Origin: an uncultured Collinsella sp.
GTDB lineage: Bacteria; Actinomycetota; Coriobacteriia; Coriobacteriales; Coriobacteriaceae
Assembly (NCBI GenBank): GCA_934650095.1
Contig: CAKUFT010000012.1
Location: forward strand, 1 to 43,775
Reading direction: 5' to 3'
Length of the DNA stretch: 43,775 nucleotides
The position numbers were made by a program, and so were the translations under genes. Positions 31,710-41,079 of the stretch are shown one piece after another. How positions within the stretch are numbered: the stretch's first letter is position 1; each line of letters starts with the position of its first letter. A model generated the notes under the pieces. That model had not been told where the DNA came from. It was given only the letters and a program-made list of their open reading frames with translations, and did not search any database.

Positions 31710-33176
31710 CTAGAGACTCTTAATACGAGTACCCGCGGCCGTATCCTCAATGGTGAGGCCCAGGTCCTTGAGCTGGTCGCGGATGGCGTCGGCCAGATCC
31801 CAGTTCTTGGCGGCACGGGCCTCGGCGCGGGCTTCGAGAATCTTGGCAGCAGCCTCGTCCACGTCGTCGCCCGTATAGGCAACCAGACCGGCGGCAACAC
31901 CCAGCAGACCCAGCGGCAGCTCGACCTTGGGCTCGGGGAGCTCAACACCAAACGTATCGAGCAGCTCGGCCAGCGTGTCGGCGGCGGCAAGCGCGGCGGC
32001 CTTGTCGGCAGCGTCGCCCGCCTGCTCCAGGTACTGGTTGCACTCGGTCACAAAGCCAAAGACGGCACCCATGGCGCCGGCGGTGTTAAAGTCGTCGTCC
32101 ATGCACTCCTTAAAGGTGGCACGGGTCTCGGCGGCCTTGGCGGCAAACGCCTCGGATGCTGCCTCATCGGCATCGGCCGTCGCATGGTTCGCGGCCCAGC
32201 GCAGGTTCTCGACCGTACCGGCAATACGCGTGAGCGAGTTCTCGGCACCCTCCAGGCGCTCCCAAGAAAAGTCGAGCGGCGAGCGATAGCTCGTCTGCAG
32301 CATCAGCAGGCGCAGGGCGGCAGCGGAGTGCTGCTCGAGGACCTCGGCCAGCGTAAAGAAGTTGCCGAGCGACTTGGACATCTTCTCGCCGTCTACCAAC
32401 AGCATGCCCGTGTGCATCCAAGTGTTGGAGAAGCCCTGGTGCCAGGCGCAGGTGGCCTGGGCGCACTCGTTCTCGTGATGCGGGAAGGCAAGGTCGGAGC
32501 CGCCGCCGTGGATGTCGATCGGAGTGCCCAGGTAGCGATGCACCATGGCGGCGCACTCGGTGTGCCAACCGGGACGGCCTTCGCCCCAGGGGCTCGGCCA
32601 GCTGGGCTCGCCGGGCTTGGCGGCCTTCCACAGGGCAAAGTCGAGCGGGTCGTTCTTGTCCTCGTTCTCCTCGATGCGCGCACCAACCATAAGGTCGTCG
32701 ATGTTGCGGCCCGAGACCTGACCATAGTTGGGATCGCTGCGCACGGCAAAGTACACATCGCCGTTATCGGCTGCGTAAGCGTGGCCCTGCTCGATAAGCG
32801 TCTTGATCATGGCGATCATGGGGCCGATCTCCTTGGTGGCGCGGGGGCGCACATCGGGATCGAGCACGTTGGCGGCGCGCATGACGCCGATGAACTTGTC
32901 AGAGAACTCCGTCGCGACCTCGGCAGCCGTTCTGCCCTGCTCGTTGGCGCGCTTGATGATCTTGTCATCGACATCGGTGAGGTTCTGGGCGAACGTGACC
33001 TCGTAGCCGCTCGCGATGAGCCAGCGACGAATCACGTCAAAGCTGATGAACGTGCGGGCATTGCCGATGTGGATGTTGTCGTAGACCGTGGGGCCGCACA
33101 CGTACATGCGGACCTTGCCGGACTCGATGGGCTGGAACTCTTCCTTTTTATGGGTAGCGCTGTTGTAGATACGCAT
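31710..33176 (-). CDS. cysS: Cysteinyl-tRNA synthetase
   Basis: A 488-residue class I synthetase. MYVCGPTVYDNIHIGNAR carries the zinc ligand Cys27 and the HIGN motif (36-39). GWHTECAAM and PHHENE supply the other zinc ligands, and GEKMSKSLGN is the KMSKS loop. The C-terminal anticodon-binding domain ends EDTAAGTRIKSL. AAGGAG precedes the start. It follows ispF by 3 bp in an operon, an arrangement also seen in Firmicutes. Confidence 0.97.
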   Translation of the reverse strand: MRIYNSATHKKEEFQPIESGKVRMYVCGPTVYDNIHIGNARTFISFDVIRRWLIASGYEVTFAQNLTDVDDKIIKRANEQGRTAAEVATEFSDKFIGVMRAANVLDPDVRPRATKEIGPMIAMIKTLIEQGHAYAADNGDVYFAVRSDPNYGQVSGRNIDDLMVGARIEENEDKNDPLDFALWKAAKPGEPSWPSPWGEGRPGWHTECAAMVHRYLGTPIDIHGGGSDLAFPHHENECAQATCAWHQGFSNTWMHTGMLLVDGEKMSKSLGNFFTLAEVLEQHSAAALRLLMLQTSYRSPLDFSWERLEGAENSLTRIAGTVENLRWAANHATADADEAASEAFAAKAAETRATFKECMDDDFNTAGAMGAVFGFVTECNQYLEQAGDAADKAAALAAADTLAELLDTFGVELPEPKVELPLGLLGVAAGLVAYTGDDVDEAAAKILEARAEARAAKNWDLADAIRDQLKDLGLTIEDTAAGTRIKSL

Positions 33177-33179
33177 TCG

Positions 33180-33674
33180 TTACTCCTTAACGGTTTTCTG
33201 TAGCAGGCAGACGGCCCAGGCGCCGATTCCCTCGCCCTGGCCTTCCCAACCGAGCTTTTCGGTCGTAGTGGCGGCGACGCCCACGTTTTCGACGTCAACG
33301 CCCAGAGCATGGGCGAGGTTGGCGCGCATGGCATCGCGGTGCGGGGTGATCTTGGGTTGCTGACAGGCAATGGTGCAATCGGCATCGACAAACTCGAAGC
33401 CCAGCTCGCGCGCATAGTCCATCACGCGAGCGAGCAGCACCATCGAATCGGCACCCTCATAGGCGGGGTCGGTATCGGGGAATAGCTTGCCAATGTCTCC
33501 CCCGCGGCAGGCGCCCAGAATGGCGTCGGCCAAGGCGTGTGCGAGCACATCGGCATCCGAGTGGCCCAGCAGGCCGCGCTCGTAGGGAATGTCGACACCG
33601 CCGATGATACATCGACGCCCCTCCACCAGACGGTGAACGTCGTAGCCATGGCCAATGCGCAGGTTACTGAACAT
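33180..33674 (-). CDS. ispF: 2-C-methyl-D-erythritol 2,4-cyclodiphosphate synthase
   Basis: A 164-residue trimeric enzyme of the MEP isoprenoid pathway. IGHGYDVHRL supplies metal ligands Asp12 and His14, GHSDADVLAHALADAILGA is the family signature, and TTTEKLGWEGQGEGI is the C-terminal motif. I start at the ATG at 33674, which overlaps the end of ispD by 11 bp and has GAGAGGA upstream; an in-frame start at 33707 would add 11 residues unlike the family. Confidence 0.95.
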   Translation of the reverse strand: MFSNLRIGHGYDVHRLVEGRRCIIGGVDIPYERGLLGHSDADVLAHALADAILGACRGGDIGKLFPDTDPAYEGADSMVLLARVMDYARELGFEFVDADCTIACQQPKITPHRDAMRANLAHALGVDVENVGVAATTTEKLGWEGQGEGIGAWAVCLLQKTVKE

Positions 33675-34392
33675 GGGGAAGGTCCTCTCCCTCGGCCATG
33701 CGGCCAAGCAGAATCGCGGTTACGGGACGCAAGTCCTCGGGCACCGTCACCTTAAGGTTATCGCGCGGGCTCTGGACGCAGCGGACGCGCCCACCCATGC
33801 GCTCGACCAGCGACGAATCATCGGTACCGATAAAGCCCTCGGCAATGGCTGCAGCGTGGGCGCGCTTCATAGCATCGACGCTAAAGATCTGCGGCGTCTG
33901 AGCAGCCCAATAAAGCTCACGCGGCGGCGTCTCGACGATGTTATCGCCGTCAACGATCTTGAGCGTGTCGATCGCGGGTTGACCGCACACGACACCGTCG
34001 AGCGAGCGGTCGCCCACAAGCACGTCGATCGCATGATCGATGGCCTCGGTCGTGATGAGCGGACGAGCGCCATCGTGAATGGCGACGTATTCAAAGCCCG
34101 CCGGCACCGCGTGCACGCCGGCACGGGTGGAGTCCTGGCGGGTATCGCCGGCATCGGCAAAGCTGATGGGCGTGTCATAGTCAAACGGGTCGATGGCCAG
34201 GCGGCGCATCTCGGCACGGCGCTCGGAAGGACACACCACCACGATGTGGCCGACCTTGTCGCTACGATCGAACGCACGGATGGACCAGCTCATGAGCGGA
34301 CGGCCCGCCACGTTAACGAGCTGCTTGCCGCCGGGATTTCCAAAGCGCTGGCCGCTGCCGCCGGCAACGACCACGGCACATACGGGCGCCAT
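33664..34392 (-). CDS. ispD: 2-C-methyl-D-erythritol 4-phosphate cytidylyltransferase
   Basis: A 242-residue enzyme making CDP-methylerythritol, two steps before IspF in the MEP pathway. The CTP-binding VVVAGGSGQRFG at the N-terminus with Lys23 following, HDGARPLI, and TDDSSLVE are all present. Its ATG overlaps the disA stop by one base (TAATG) and its end overlaps ispF, so disA-ispD-ispF-cysS are tightly coupled. Confidence 0.95.
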   Translation of the reverse strand: MAPVCAVVVAGGSGQRFGNPGGKQLVNVAGRPLMSWSIRAFDRSDKVGHIVVVCPSERRAEMRRLAIDPFDYDTPISFADAGDTRQDSTRAGVHAVPAGFEYVAIHDGARPLITTEAIDHAIDVLVGDRSLDGVVCGQPAIDTLKIVDGDNIVETPPRELYWAAQTPQIFSVDAMKRAHAAAIAEGFIGTDDSSLVERMGGRVRCVQSPRDNLKVTVPEDLRPVTAILLGRMAEGEDLPHVQ

Positions 34393-35459
34393 TATGCGTT
34401 CCCCTGTTTGGTGCCCTTCATGCGGTACAGGGAGTCCGCAAGAATGGCAGGGTTGTTGACGCCAAAGTCGCCCAGGCGCTCCGGATCCTCGCTGATGTCG
34501 TCCATGAGCTCCTGCAACGAGCCGTACTCGTCGACGATCTTCTCGGCCACGCCGTCGCGCACGACGGACACGCGCGAAAGCGTGCGCAGGCCCAGCGGTG
34601 TCATGACGGAGTCCTCGTCCAGGTCGTCGTAACCCAGAACTGCCGCCACGTGCTGCGGGTCGGACAGGTCCTTAGGCGTCATGCGGCTAAGCTCGGCGCG
34701 AATCTTCTCGGCGTTTGCCTCGGAGGAATCGCTTGCGTAGTCGCGGATCATCAAGTCGTACTCGGTATCCATGCTGGAGCCGGCGAGCTGCTCGAGCTGC
34801 ATCTGCACGAGCTTGCCCTGGTTGCCCAGCTTGACGATGCAATCCTTAAGCTCGGTCTTTGCCTGCTGCATGATCTCGAAGCTCGAGAAAATCCCGGTAA
34901 TGTCGGCGAGCGTAACGTAGTCGTCGAGCTCGAGGGCCGTCAGGCGCAGCAGGGAGCGATCGAGCGACTGACGGGTAGTCTGGAGCGTGGCGACGAGCTG
35001 GTTGACCGAGCTCATGATGGTGGTGACGGGCTGGATCTCGTAGCTCTTGCCGTGAACGTACACGTTGACGACGGCACGACGGGCCGAGACCGAGATCACG
35101 ATGGCATCCGTGAGCACCGACATGCGGGCGGCGGTGCGGTGACGCATGCCCGTCTCGCTCGTGGCAAGCGAGGGATCGGGATTGAGGTGAAAGTTGGCGC
35201 GCAGGATCTGGGTGAGGTCGCCGTCGATGACGATGGCGCCGTCCATCTTGGAAAGCTCGAACAGGCGGTTCGAGGTAAACGAAATGTTGAGCGGGAAGCC
35301 GTCGTTACCAGCAGCGAGCACGTTTTCGGTGTCGCCGACGCAGATAAGAGCGCCCAGGTGACCAGCAATGATCATGTCGAGGGCGGTGCGGATCGGCTGG
35401 CCAGGTGCCGTCAGGCGGATGGCCTGTTCCATACGCTTTTGCAGCTCGTTCTTATCCAA
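34392..35459 (-). CDS. disA: Diadenylate cyclase DisA
   Basis: A 355-residue enzyme that makes the second messenger c-di-AMP and scans DNA. The cyclase domain has the DGA motif (73-75) in KMDGAIVIDGD and the RHR motif (106-108) in GMRHRTAARM. A helical linker and a C-terminal helix-hairpin-helix DNA-binding region follow. Full length for the family. The start codon is TTG at 35459, with GGGAG seven bases upstream; no ATG is available in frame before codon 10. It is first in the disA-ispD-ispF-cysS operon. radA, its usual partner, is absent here. Confidence 0.95.
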   Translation of the reverse strand: MDKNELQKRMEQAIRLTAPGQPIRTALDMIIAGHLGALICVGDTENVLAAGNDGFPLNISFTSNRLFELSKMDGAIVIDGDLTQILRANFHLNPDPSLATSETGMRHRTAARMSVLTDAIVISVSARRAVVNVYVHGKSYEIQPVTTIMSSVNQLVATLQTTRQSLDRSLLRLTALELDDYVTLADITGIFSSFEIMQQAKTELKDCIVKLGNQGKLVQMQLEQLAGSSMDTEYDLMIRDYASDSSEANAEKIRAELSRMTPKDLSDPQHVAAVLGYDDLDEDSVMTPLGLRTLSRVSVVRDGVAEKIVDEYGSLQELMDDISEDPERLGDFGVNNPAILADSLYRMKGTKQGNA

Positions 35460-35618
35460 GGCATCGCTCCCATCGTATACGCTCCATAAACGTCAATAAG
35501 TTTCTCACGGTTTGCCTCTGTGACGCCCGCAAAATCCGATGCTTACAGAATGAGCGAACACAGCTGAGAGCCCCAATCCAAATGAGCTGCTTATGTGGTA
35601 GCATCGGGATTCGCATAA
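35460..35618. other. Divergent gap between disA and the Mn riboswitch
   Basis: No gene visible. A weak TTATGT-17-CATAAA (35591-35619) could be the mntP promoter. I found no convincing disA promoter. Confidence 0.35.
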
Positions 35619-35757
35619 ATGAGGGAGTAGTCGCGTGATCGGGTTCGCCTCCGGTGGCGCGGCAAGTCAACACACTGGCCGATGCGGCCTGGCTTGCCTT
35701 AATGAACGAGACTCGTGGCTGTGCGCGCAACGCGTACGCCACGGGTCTTTTTTGTTG
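35619..35757 (+). ncRNA. yybP-ykoY manganese riboswitch
   Basis: GAGGGAGTAG at the start, AAGTCAACAC in the middle and AATGAACGAGAC at the 3' side are the conserved elements of the Mn2+-sensing aptamer. It is followed at once by a terminator hairpin and then by mntP, the expected target, so Mn2+ binding should allow exporter synthesis. Confidence 0.88.
35709..35755 (+). terminator. Riboswitch expression-platform terminator
   Basis: GACTCGTGGC pairs with GCCACGGGTC and runs into TTTTTTGTT. The 5' arm shares GAGAC with the aptamer's closing helix, which allows mutually exclusive folding. Confidence 0.82.
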
Positions 35758-35806
35758 CTCCCCCAAGAGGTACACGCGGGCCCGCCCGCAGAGAGGGAGC
35801 CAGACT

Positions 35807-36385
35807 ATGGGACTCGCAGAGCTCGTGCTGCTCGCCGTTGGCCTTTCGATGGACGCCTTTGCCGTATCCATCTGCAAGGGCCTTGGCATGAAGAAGATCA
35901 ACCTTAAAGTCGCCGTGGTGCTCGGCCTGTTCTTTGGCGGCTTTCAGGCCGGCATGCCCGTAATCGGATGGGCGCTCGGCAGTCAATTCATGGGCATCAT
36001 CGGACCCATCGACCATTGGATCGCCTTTATCCTTTTGGCCTTCATCGGCGGCAAAATGCTGTGGGAGGCCTTTACCGAGGACGAGAATGAAGGCGACGGC
36101 AAGGATGCCGAAAAGATTGACCTGGGCGAATACCTGATCCTCGCCATCGCCACCTCAATCGACGCCCTAGCCGTAGGCATCTCATTTGCGGCGCTCTCGG
36201 TTGACATCGTTCCCGCCGTATCGCTCATCGGCGTCACGACGTTTGTCTTTTCCGTTGCCGGCGTGGCAATTGGCCACACCTTTGGCGCGCGCTACGAAAA
36301 ACCTGCCACCATCGTAGGCGGCATCGTGCTCATCCTCATCGGGCTTAAGATCTTGCTTGAGCATCTGGGGGTTCTCGCGCTGTAA
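35807..36385 (+). CDS. mntP: Manganese efflux pump MntP
   Basis: A 192-residue membrane protein with six helices that exports Mn2+. The repeated motifs SMDAFAVSICKGLG and SIDALAVGISFA in helices 1 and 4 carry the metal-binding aspartates of the MntP/YebN family. I start at 35807, preceded by GAGGGAG; the frame is open upstream through the riboswitch. Control by the Mn riboswitch supports the function. Confidence 0.95.
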   Translation: MGLAELVLLAVGLSMDAFAVSICKGLGMKKINLKVAVVLGLFFGGFQAGMPVIGWALGSQFMGIIGPIDHWIAFILLAFIGGKMLWEAFTEDENEGDGKDAEKIDLGEYLILAIATSIDALAVGISFAALSVDIVPAVSLIGVTTFVFSVAGVAIGHTFGARYEKPATIVGGIVLILIGLKILLEHLGVLAL

Positions 36386-36390
36386 CGAAT

Positions 36391-36425
36391 AACGGCCGCC
36401 CGGCATTACGCCAGGCGGCCGTTTT
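36391..36425 (+). terminator. mntP terminator
   Basis: AACGGCCGCC pairs with GGCGGCCGTT around an inner loop, then TTTC. It sits between convergent mntP and pepD and may serve both. Confidence 0.82.
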
Positions 36426-36465
36426 CATAGCCAGCCGTTTTAGAGCGGCTTAACCAAGGCGACCT

Positions 36466-37923
36466 TTACGCAGCGAGGCGCTTGAGGACGTCGATGAGCA
36501 GCTCGTAGAAGCGTTCGGCAGAAGCGAGCTCCATGCTCTCGTCCGGGGTGTGGACATCGGAGAGCGTCGGGCCCACGGCGATGGCGTCCAAGCCGTGCAG
36601 GGCCTCAGCAAACAGGCCGCATTCAAGGCCAGCGTGGATGGACTCGATGCGCAGCTCGGAGCCAAAGAGCTCGCGATAGCTCTCGACAAAGATGTCGCGG
36701 ACCGGCGAATGCTCGGCATAGCTCCAGCCGGGATACTCGAACTCAAACTTGGCGTCGAAGCCCAGGACATCGGCCAGCGTCTGCAGGCGGTCCTTGAACT
36801 CGTTCTGCAGCGAAGTGATCGAGGAGCGCGGGGACAGCATGATCTTGACCTCGTCGTCAGAAGTGGCAACCACACCGATGTTGGAGGAAACCTCGACGGA
36901 GCCGTCGGTGGCGACGTTGCGGCGAATCACGCCGTTAGGGGCAAGACGCAGGGCGCGGATGAGGGCAAGCGCGGACTTCTGGTCCATGGCCTCGACCTCG
37001 GCGTCGTCGGCAATCTCGACGGTGCAGGTAAAGCCGGGGTCGAAGACCTCGAGCTCGGCAGTGACGTCGGCGATGATGCCACGGGCGATCTCGGCCGCGA
37101 CCTCGGCGGCAGCGTGGTCGGCGTAGACCAGAACAGCCTTGCACTCACGGTTGATGGCGTTGTCCTTAGTGCCGCCGTTAAAGCTGACGATAGCGGGCTC
37201 GCCGGCAACCATCAGGCGGTCGATGATGCGGGCCATGATGAGGTTGCCGTTGCCGCGCTCCAGGTTGATATCGTTGCCGGAATGACCGCCCAGTAGGCCG
37301 GAGATGTCGAGCGTGAGGGTGCTACCGGTCTTGTGCTCGCGCGCGATCGGGCAAGTGTAGGTAACGACGACGCCGCCGGCGCAGCTGACGGTGGCAACGC
37401 CCTCTTCCTCGGAGTCAAGGTTAATCATGGTGCGGGCGCTAATCTGGGACTTGTCGAGCGTCTCGGCGCCGACCAGGCCAGTCTCCTCGTCGGTGGTGAA
37501 TACGCACTCGAGGGCGGGGTGAACGATCGAATCGTCGTTGAGCACAGTAAGCATCAGAGCGACAGCAATGCCGTTGTCGGCGCCCAGGGTGGTGCCGTTA
37601 GCGGTGAGGACGCCGTCCTTGACGACCAGGTCGATACCATCGGTCGTAAAGTCGTGCTCAACAGAGCCCAACTTGTCGCACACCATATCGATGTGGCCCT
37701 GCAGCATCACGGTCGGGGCATTCTCGGCGCCGGCAGAAGCGGGCTTGCGAATGATGACGTTGTAGACCTCGTCCTGGTACACATCGAGGCCGTGCTCCTT
37801 GGCAAACGCAACCAAGAAATCGCTGATGCCCTTCTCGTTGCCAGACCCACGAGGGATCGCGCTGACCTCCTCAAAGAAATGGAACAGCTGGGCGGGCTCG
37901 TAGCCGGTGATCTTGTAATCCAT
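36466..37923 (-). CDS. pepD: Aminoacyl-histidine dipeptidase (M20C, PepD type)
   Basis: A 485-residue cytosolic zinc dipeptidase. LQGHIDMVCDK supplies the first metal ligand and catalytic Asp, TLGADNGIAVALML the bridging Asp, TTDEETGLVGA the catalytic Glu pair, and IHAGLECGLFAE the final His ligand region. GLLGGHSGNDI marks the lid domain. I start at 37923, five bases after AAGGAGG; the in-frame ATG at 38028 is not supported. Monocistronic. Confidence 0.94.
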   Translation of the reverse strand: MDYKITGYEPAQLFHFFEEVSAIPRGSGNEKGISDFLVAFAKEHGLDVYQDEVYNVIIRKPASAGAENAPTVMLQGHIDMVCDKLGSVEHDFTTDGIDLVVKDGVLTANGTTLGADNGIAVALMLTVLNDDSIVHPALECVFTTDEETGLVGAETLDKSQISARTMINLDSEEEGVATVSCAGGVVVTYTCPIAREHKTGSTLTLDISGLLGGHSGNDINLERGNGNLIMARIIDRLMVAGEPAIVSFNGGTKDNAINRECKAVLVYADHAAAEVAAEIARGIIADVTAELEVFDPGFTCTVEIADDAEVEAMDQKSALALIRALRLAPNGVIRRNVATDGSVEVSSNIGVVATSDDEVKIMLSPRSSITSLQNEFKDRLQTLADVLGFDAKFEFEYPGWSYAEHSPVRDIFVESYRELFGSELRIESIHAGLECGLFAEALHGLDAIAVGPTLSDVHTPDESMELASAERFYELLIDVLKRLAA

Positions 37924-38194
37924 GGTGCCTCCTTGGCGCAACTGGTTAGACAGTAAGACATGCGACTTGTATATTCCCAGACTTTGCGTGCATAAACCAG
38001 TCGAAAACGCCGAGCGCCCTTGCATCATCGGCTAACGGCGGGGAAACGCCACTTTATTAAGATAAAGCAGGTTAGACGAGCCGCGCCGAAGGAACATTGG
38101 ACCCTTCAACCAACCTCAACGCTTGATCAACGTTTATGCATACGCCATTGGCATGTTTAATGAGACCCACTTTGAACGAAGGGGCCTTTCCAAC
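37924..38194. other. Gap between pepD and clpC
   Basis: No gene visible. On the minus strand a weak TTTATG-17-TATACA lies near 37965 before pepD, and CTTTATTAAGATAAAG (38052-38067) is a small perfect hairpin of unknown role. Confidence 0.4.
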
Positions 38195-38222
38195 AGAAAA
38201 AGGGCGCTCCTTAGGAACGCCC
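38195..38222 (-). terminator. clpC terminator
   Basis: On the minus strand AGGGCGTTCC pairs with GGAGCGCCCT, then TTTTTC. Confidence 0.85.
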
Positions 38223-38248
38223 TCGTGGACACAAGGTTTTGTTACGCC

Positions 38249-40891
38249 CTACAGCGCGCCGGAACCGGCTTGCATCATGCCGCCGGGGCCCGAGGTCACG
38301 CCGCCGCTCACGGGCGCGGCGTTGCCAGTGTGCGGTGCCGCCGGGGCGGTATCACCACCGAGCGTGCCCGCCGGACGCGGTGCCGGGATCTCGCCCGTGC
38401 CGTGGCTAAAGACAAACTTGCCGTCGGCCACATCGCACAGGACGGTATCGCCCTCGCCCCACTCGCCGGCCAGCAGCTCCTCGGACAACGGATCCTCGAT
38501 AAGCTTTTGGATGGCGCGGCGCAGCGGACGCGCACCGTTGGTGAGGTCGGTGCCCTCGGCCACGATCTTGTCATAGGCCGCATCGGTGAGCTTGATGTTC
38601 ATACCGTTGGCAATCAAACGCTGACGCAGGTCGTCCACCAGCAGGTGCGCGATCTTGGTCAGGTTCTCACCCGAAAGCTTCTGGAACACCACAATGTCGT
38701 CGATACGGTTGAGCAGCTCGGGGCGGAACAGGCGCTTGAGCTCGCCCATCGCACGACCCTTGATCTCACTCGAGGTGAGGCCCTGCTCGCCGGTGGTGCC
38801 AAAGCCAACGCTCGCATCCTGTGCGATCTCGCGGGCGCCCACGTTGGACGTCATGATGATCACGGTATTGCGGAAGTCGACCGTCTTGCCCTGGCTATCA
38901 GTCAGGCGGCCCTCCTCCAGCACCTGCAACAAAATGTTGAAGATGTCGGGGTGCGCCTTCTCGATCTCGTCGAACAGCACGACCGAGTACGGGTGGCGAC
39001 GAACGGCCTTGGTGAGCTGGCCGCCCTCATCGTGACCGACGTAACCCGGAGGGCTGCCGATGAGCTTGGAGACCTCGAACTCGCTACCGAACTCGGACAT
39101 GTCGAAGCTGATGAGTGCGTCCTTGCTGCCAAAGAGGTACTCGGCGAGCGTCTTGGCGAGCTCGGTCTTGCCCGTGCCGGTGGGACCCAGGAAGATAAAG
39201 CTGCCGCCGGGGCGACGCGGATCCTTGAGCGGCGAGCGGCTGCGGCGCACGGCCTTGGCAACGGCCTCGACAGCCTCATCCTGACCGATGATGCGCGTCT
39301 TGAGCACGCTTTCGGCCTGCAGCAGGCGACGGCTCTCGCTCTCGGTAAGCGAGGACACCGGCACGCCCGAAGTCACGGACACGATGTCGGCGATCTGACT
39401 CACATCGATGGTGAGCGGGCTGGCGTCGAGCTCGGCGGTCCAGGCGGCCTTGGCCTCGGCGAGCTCAATCTCGGCGGCCTTCTGCTGCTCGGTGATCTCG
39501 GCGGCCTTGTTCATGTCGTCGCTCTCGGTGGCCTCCTGCGCGGCGGCCTTGAGTTCCTCGATGCGATGCTCGGCCTCACGCACCGGCTCGGGCGCGCGAT
39601 TCGCGGCGATGCGAGCGCGGGCACCGGCCTCGTCGATGAGGTCGATTGCCTTATCGGGCAGGAAGCGATCCTGGATGTAGCGGTTGGAGAGGTTCGCGGC
39701 GGCCTCGATGGCACCCTGTGTGTAACGCACATGGTGATGCTCCTCGTAACGCGGCTTGAGCGCGGTCAGGATCTTGACGGTGTCCTCGACACTCGGCTCC
39801 TCGACATCGATGGTCTGGAAGCGACGCTCGAAGGCCGGGTCCTTGGTGAGGTACTTGCGGAACTCCTCGGCCGTGGTAGCACCGATAATCTGAAAAGCGC
39901 CGCGCGCGAGCACCGGCTTAAGCATGGAGCTCGCGTCGATGGAGCCCTCGGCGGAACCGGCACCGATGATGGTGTGCATCTCATCGATAAACAGGATGAC
40001 ATCGTCGGCTTCGGTGGCCTCCTGGATCACGTTCTTGAGGCGCTCCTCAAACTCGCCGCGATACTTGGCGCCCGCCACGAGGCCCGGCAGGTCGAGCGTC
40101 CAGATATTCTGGTTCATGAGGTTCTCGGGCACGTTGCCGGCGGCGATCTGCTGAGCCAGGCCCTCGACGATGGCCGTCTTGCCCACGCCGGGGTCACCCA
40201 GAATGAGCGGGTTGTTCTTGGTGCGACGCGAAAGAATTTCCATCATACGCTGGACTTCCTTTTCGCGGCCGATCACCGGATCGAGTTCGCCGTCGCGCGC
40301 CTTCTGCGTAAGGTTGGTCGCGAACTGCTTAAGTGTATCGGTACCGCTCCCCTTTTGCTGGGAGGCATCCGAGCCGCTAAAGAACGGCAGGCCCGTACCG
40401 GGACGCCCAGCACCGGCGCCAGCGAGCGGACGCTTCTTATCCTGGTCCTTGGCGGTGAGTTTCTCGATAGCCTTTTTGATGGAGGCGGACGACACACCCA
40501 GGCGCATGAGGATGTCCATGGCCATGCCGTTGCCCTCTTCGACGATGCCAATGAGCAGGTGCTCGGTCGACACGTAGGTCTGGTTGTTCTCACGCGCCAC
40601 GCGGAATGAACGCTCCATCACGCTAATGACGAGCGGCGTAAAGGCGAGCTTGGCCGCCTCGGTCTCCTCACTGGGCTCGGGAACCGTGGTCTGGACCTCT
40701 TTGAGAGTATCCATGATGTCATCGTAGGAGATGTCGAGCGAACGCAGTGCCTCGGCGGCAATGCCCTCGTCCTCCTTGGCAAGCGCGAGCAGCAGGTGCT
40801 CGGTGCCCACCTTATTTGAGTGAAGATCGAGCGCTTCTTGCTTGGCCATGGACATGACTTTGCGCGCGCGATCGGTAAAACGGTCTAACAT
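38249..40891 (-). CDS. clpC: ATP-dependent Clp protease ATP-binding subunit ClpC
   Basis: An 880-residue AAA+ unfoldase that feeds substrates to ClpP. The N-domain has the repeated [25 protein letters not shown] and STEHLLIGI halves. The first AAA domain has [13 protein letters not shown] and [11 protein letters not shown], the middle coiled-coil domain lies near residues 410-500, and the second AAA domain has [12 protein letters not shown] and [15 protein letters not shown] Gly/Pro/Ala-rich tail of about 50 residues follows. GAGGAA precedes the start. Upstream is a GC-rich hairpin (40928-40958); I see no CtsR or HspR box. The ctsR-mcsAB genes of Firmicutes are absent. Confidence 0.96.
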   Translation of the reverse strand: MLDRFTDRARKVMSMAKQEALDLHSNKVGTEHLLLALAKEDEGIAAEALRSLDISYDDIMDTLKEVQTTVPEPSEETEAAKLAFTPLVISVMERSFRVARENNQTYVSTEHLLIGIVEEGNGMAMDILMRLGVSSASIKKAIEKLTAKDQDKKRPLAGAGAGRPGTGLPFFSGSDASQQKGSGTDTLKQFATNLTQKARDGELDPVIGREKEVQRMMEILSRRTKNNPLILGDPGVGKTAIVEGLAQQIAAGNVPENLMNQNIWTLDLPGLVAGAKYRGEFEERLKNVIQEATEADDVILFIDEMHTIIGAGSAEGSIDASSMLKPVLARGAFQIIGATTAEEFRKYLTKDPAFERRFQTIDVEEPSVEDTVKILTALKPRYEEHHHVRYTQGAIEAAANLSNRYIQDRFLPDKAIDLIDEAGARARIAANRAPEPVREAEHRIEELKAAAQEATESDDMNKAAEITEQQKAAEIELAEAKAAWTAELDASPLTIDVSQIADIVSVTSGVPVSSLTESESRRLLQAESVLKTRIIGQDEAVEAVAKAVRRSRSPLKDPRRPGGSFIFLGPTGTGKTELAKTLAEYLFGSKDALISFDMSEFGSEFEVSKLIGSPPGYVGHDEGGQLTKAVRRHPYSVVLFDEIEKAHPDIFNILLQVLEEGRLTDSQGKTVDFRNTVIIMTSNVGAREIAQDASVGFGTTGEQGLTSSEIKGRAMGELKRLFRPELLNRIDDIVVFQKLSGENLTKIAHLLVDDLRQRLIANGMNIKLTDAAYDKIVAEGTDLTNGARPLRRAIQKLIEDPLSEELLAGEWGEGDTVLCDVADGKFVFSHGTGEIPAPRPAGTLGGDTAPAAPHTGNAAPVSGGVTSGPGGMMQAGSGAL

Positions 40892-41079
40892 GCTAGTTCC
40901 TCTTAGACGAGCTAGTTTTTTTCAAACGCAAAGCGCCGCCCCGCGGCAGCGCTTTGGTCTCTTTACCCATATGGAGTATATGTTAACCGTTGGGACCTTT
41001 CCCGCCCGTAGCCGCGCGACAACGTCTACAAAAAAGGAATTGCTCGGGTCCGTTTGGCGGTTTGGTTTTGAGCTGCTGT

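Noticed and set aside
38123..40609. 828-codon open frame on the plus strand opposite clpC
   Set aside because: Antisense shadow of clpC, rich in Leu, Val, Gly and His without domains. The same applies to long frames opposite cysS, feoB, tuf and the binding lipoprotein gene.
40928..40958. Heat-shock operator (CIRCE or CtsR box) before clpC
   Set aside because: The GC-rich hairpin does not match CIRCE, CtsR or HspR sequences.
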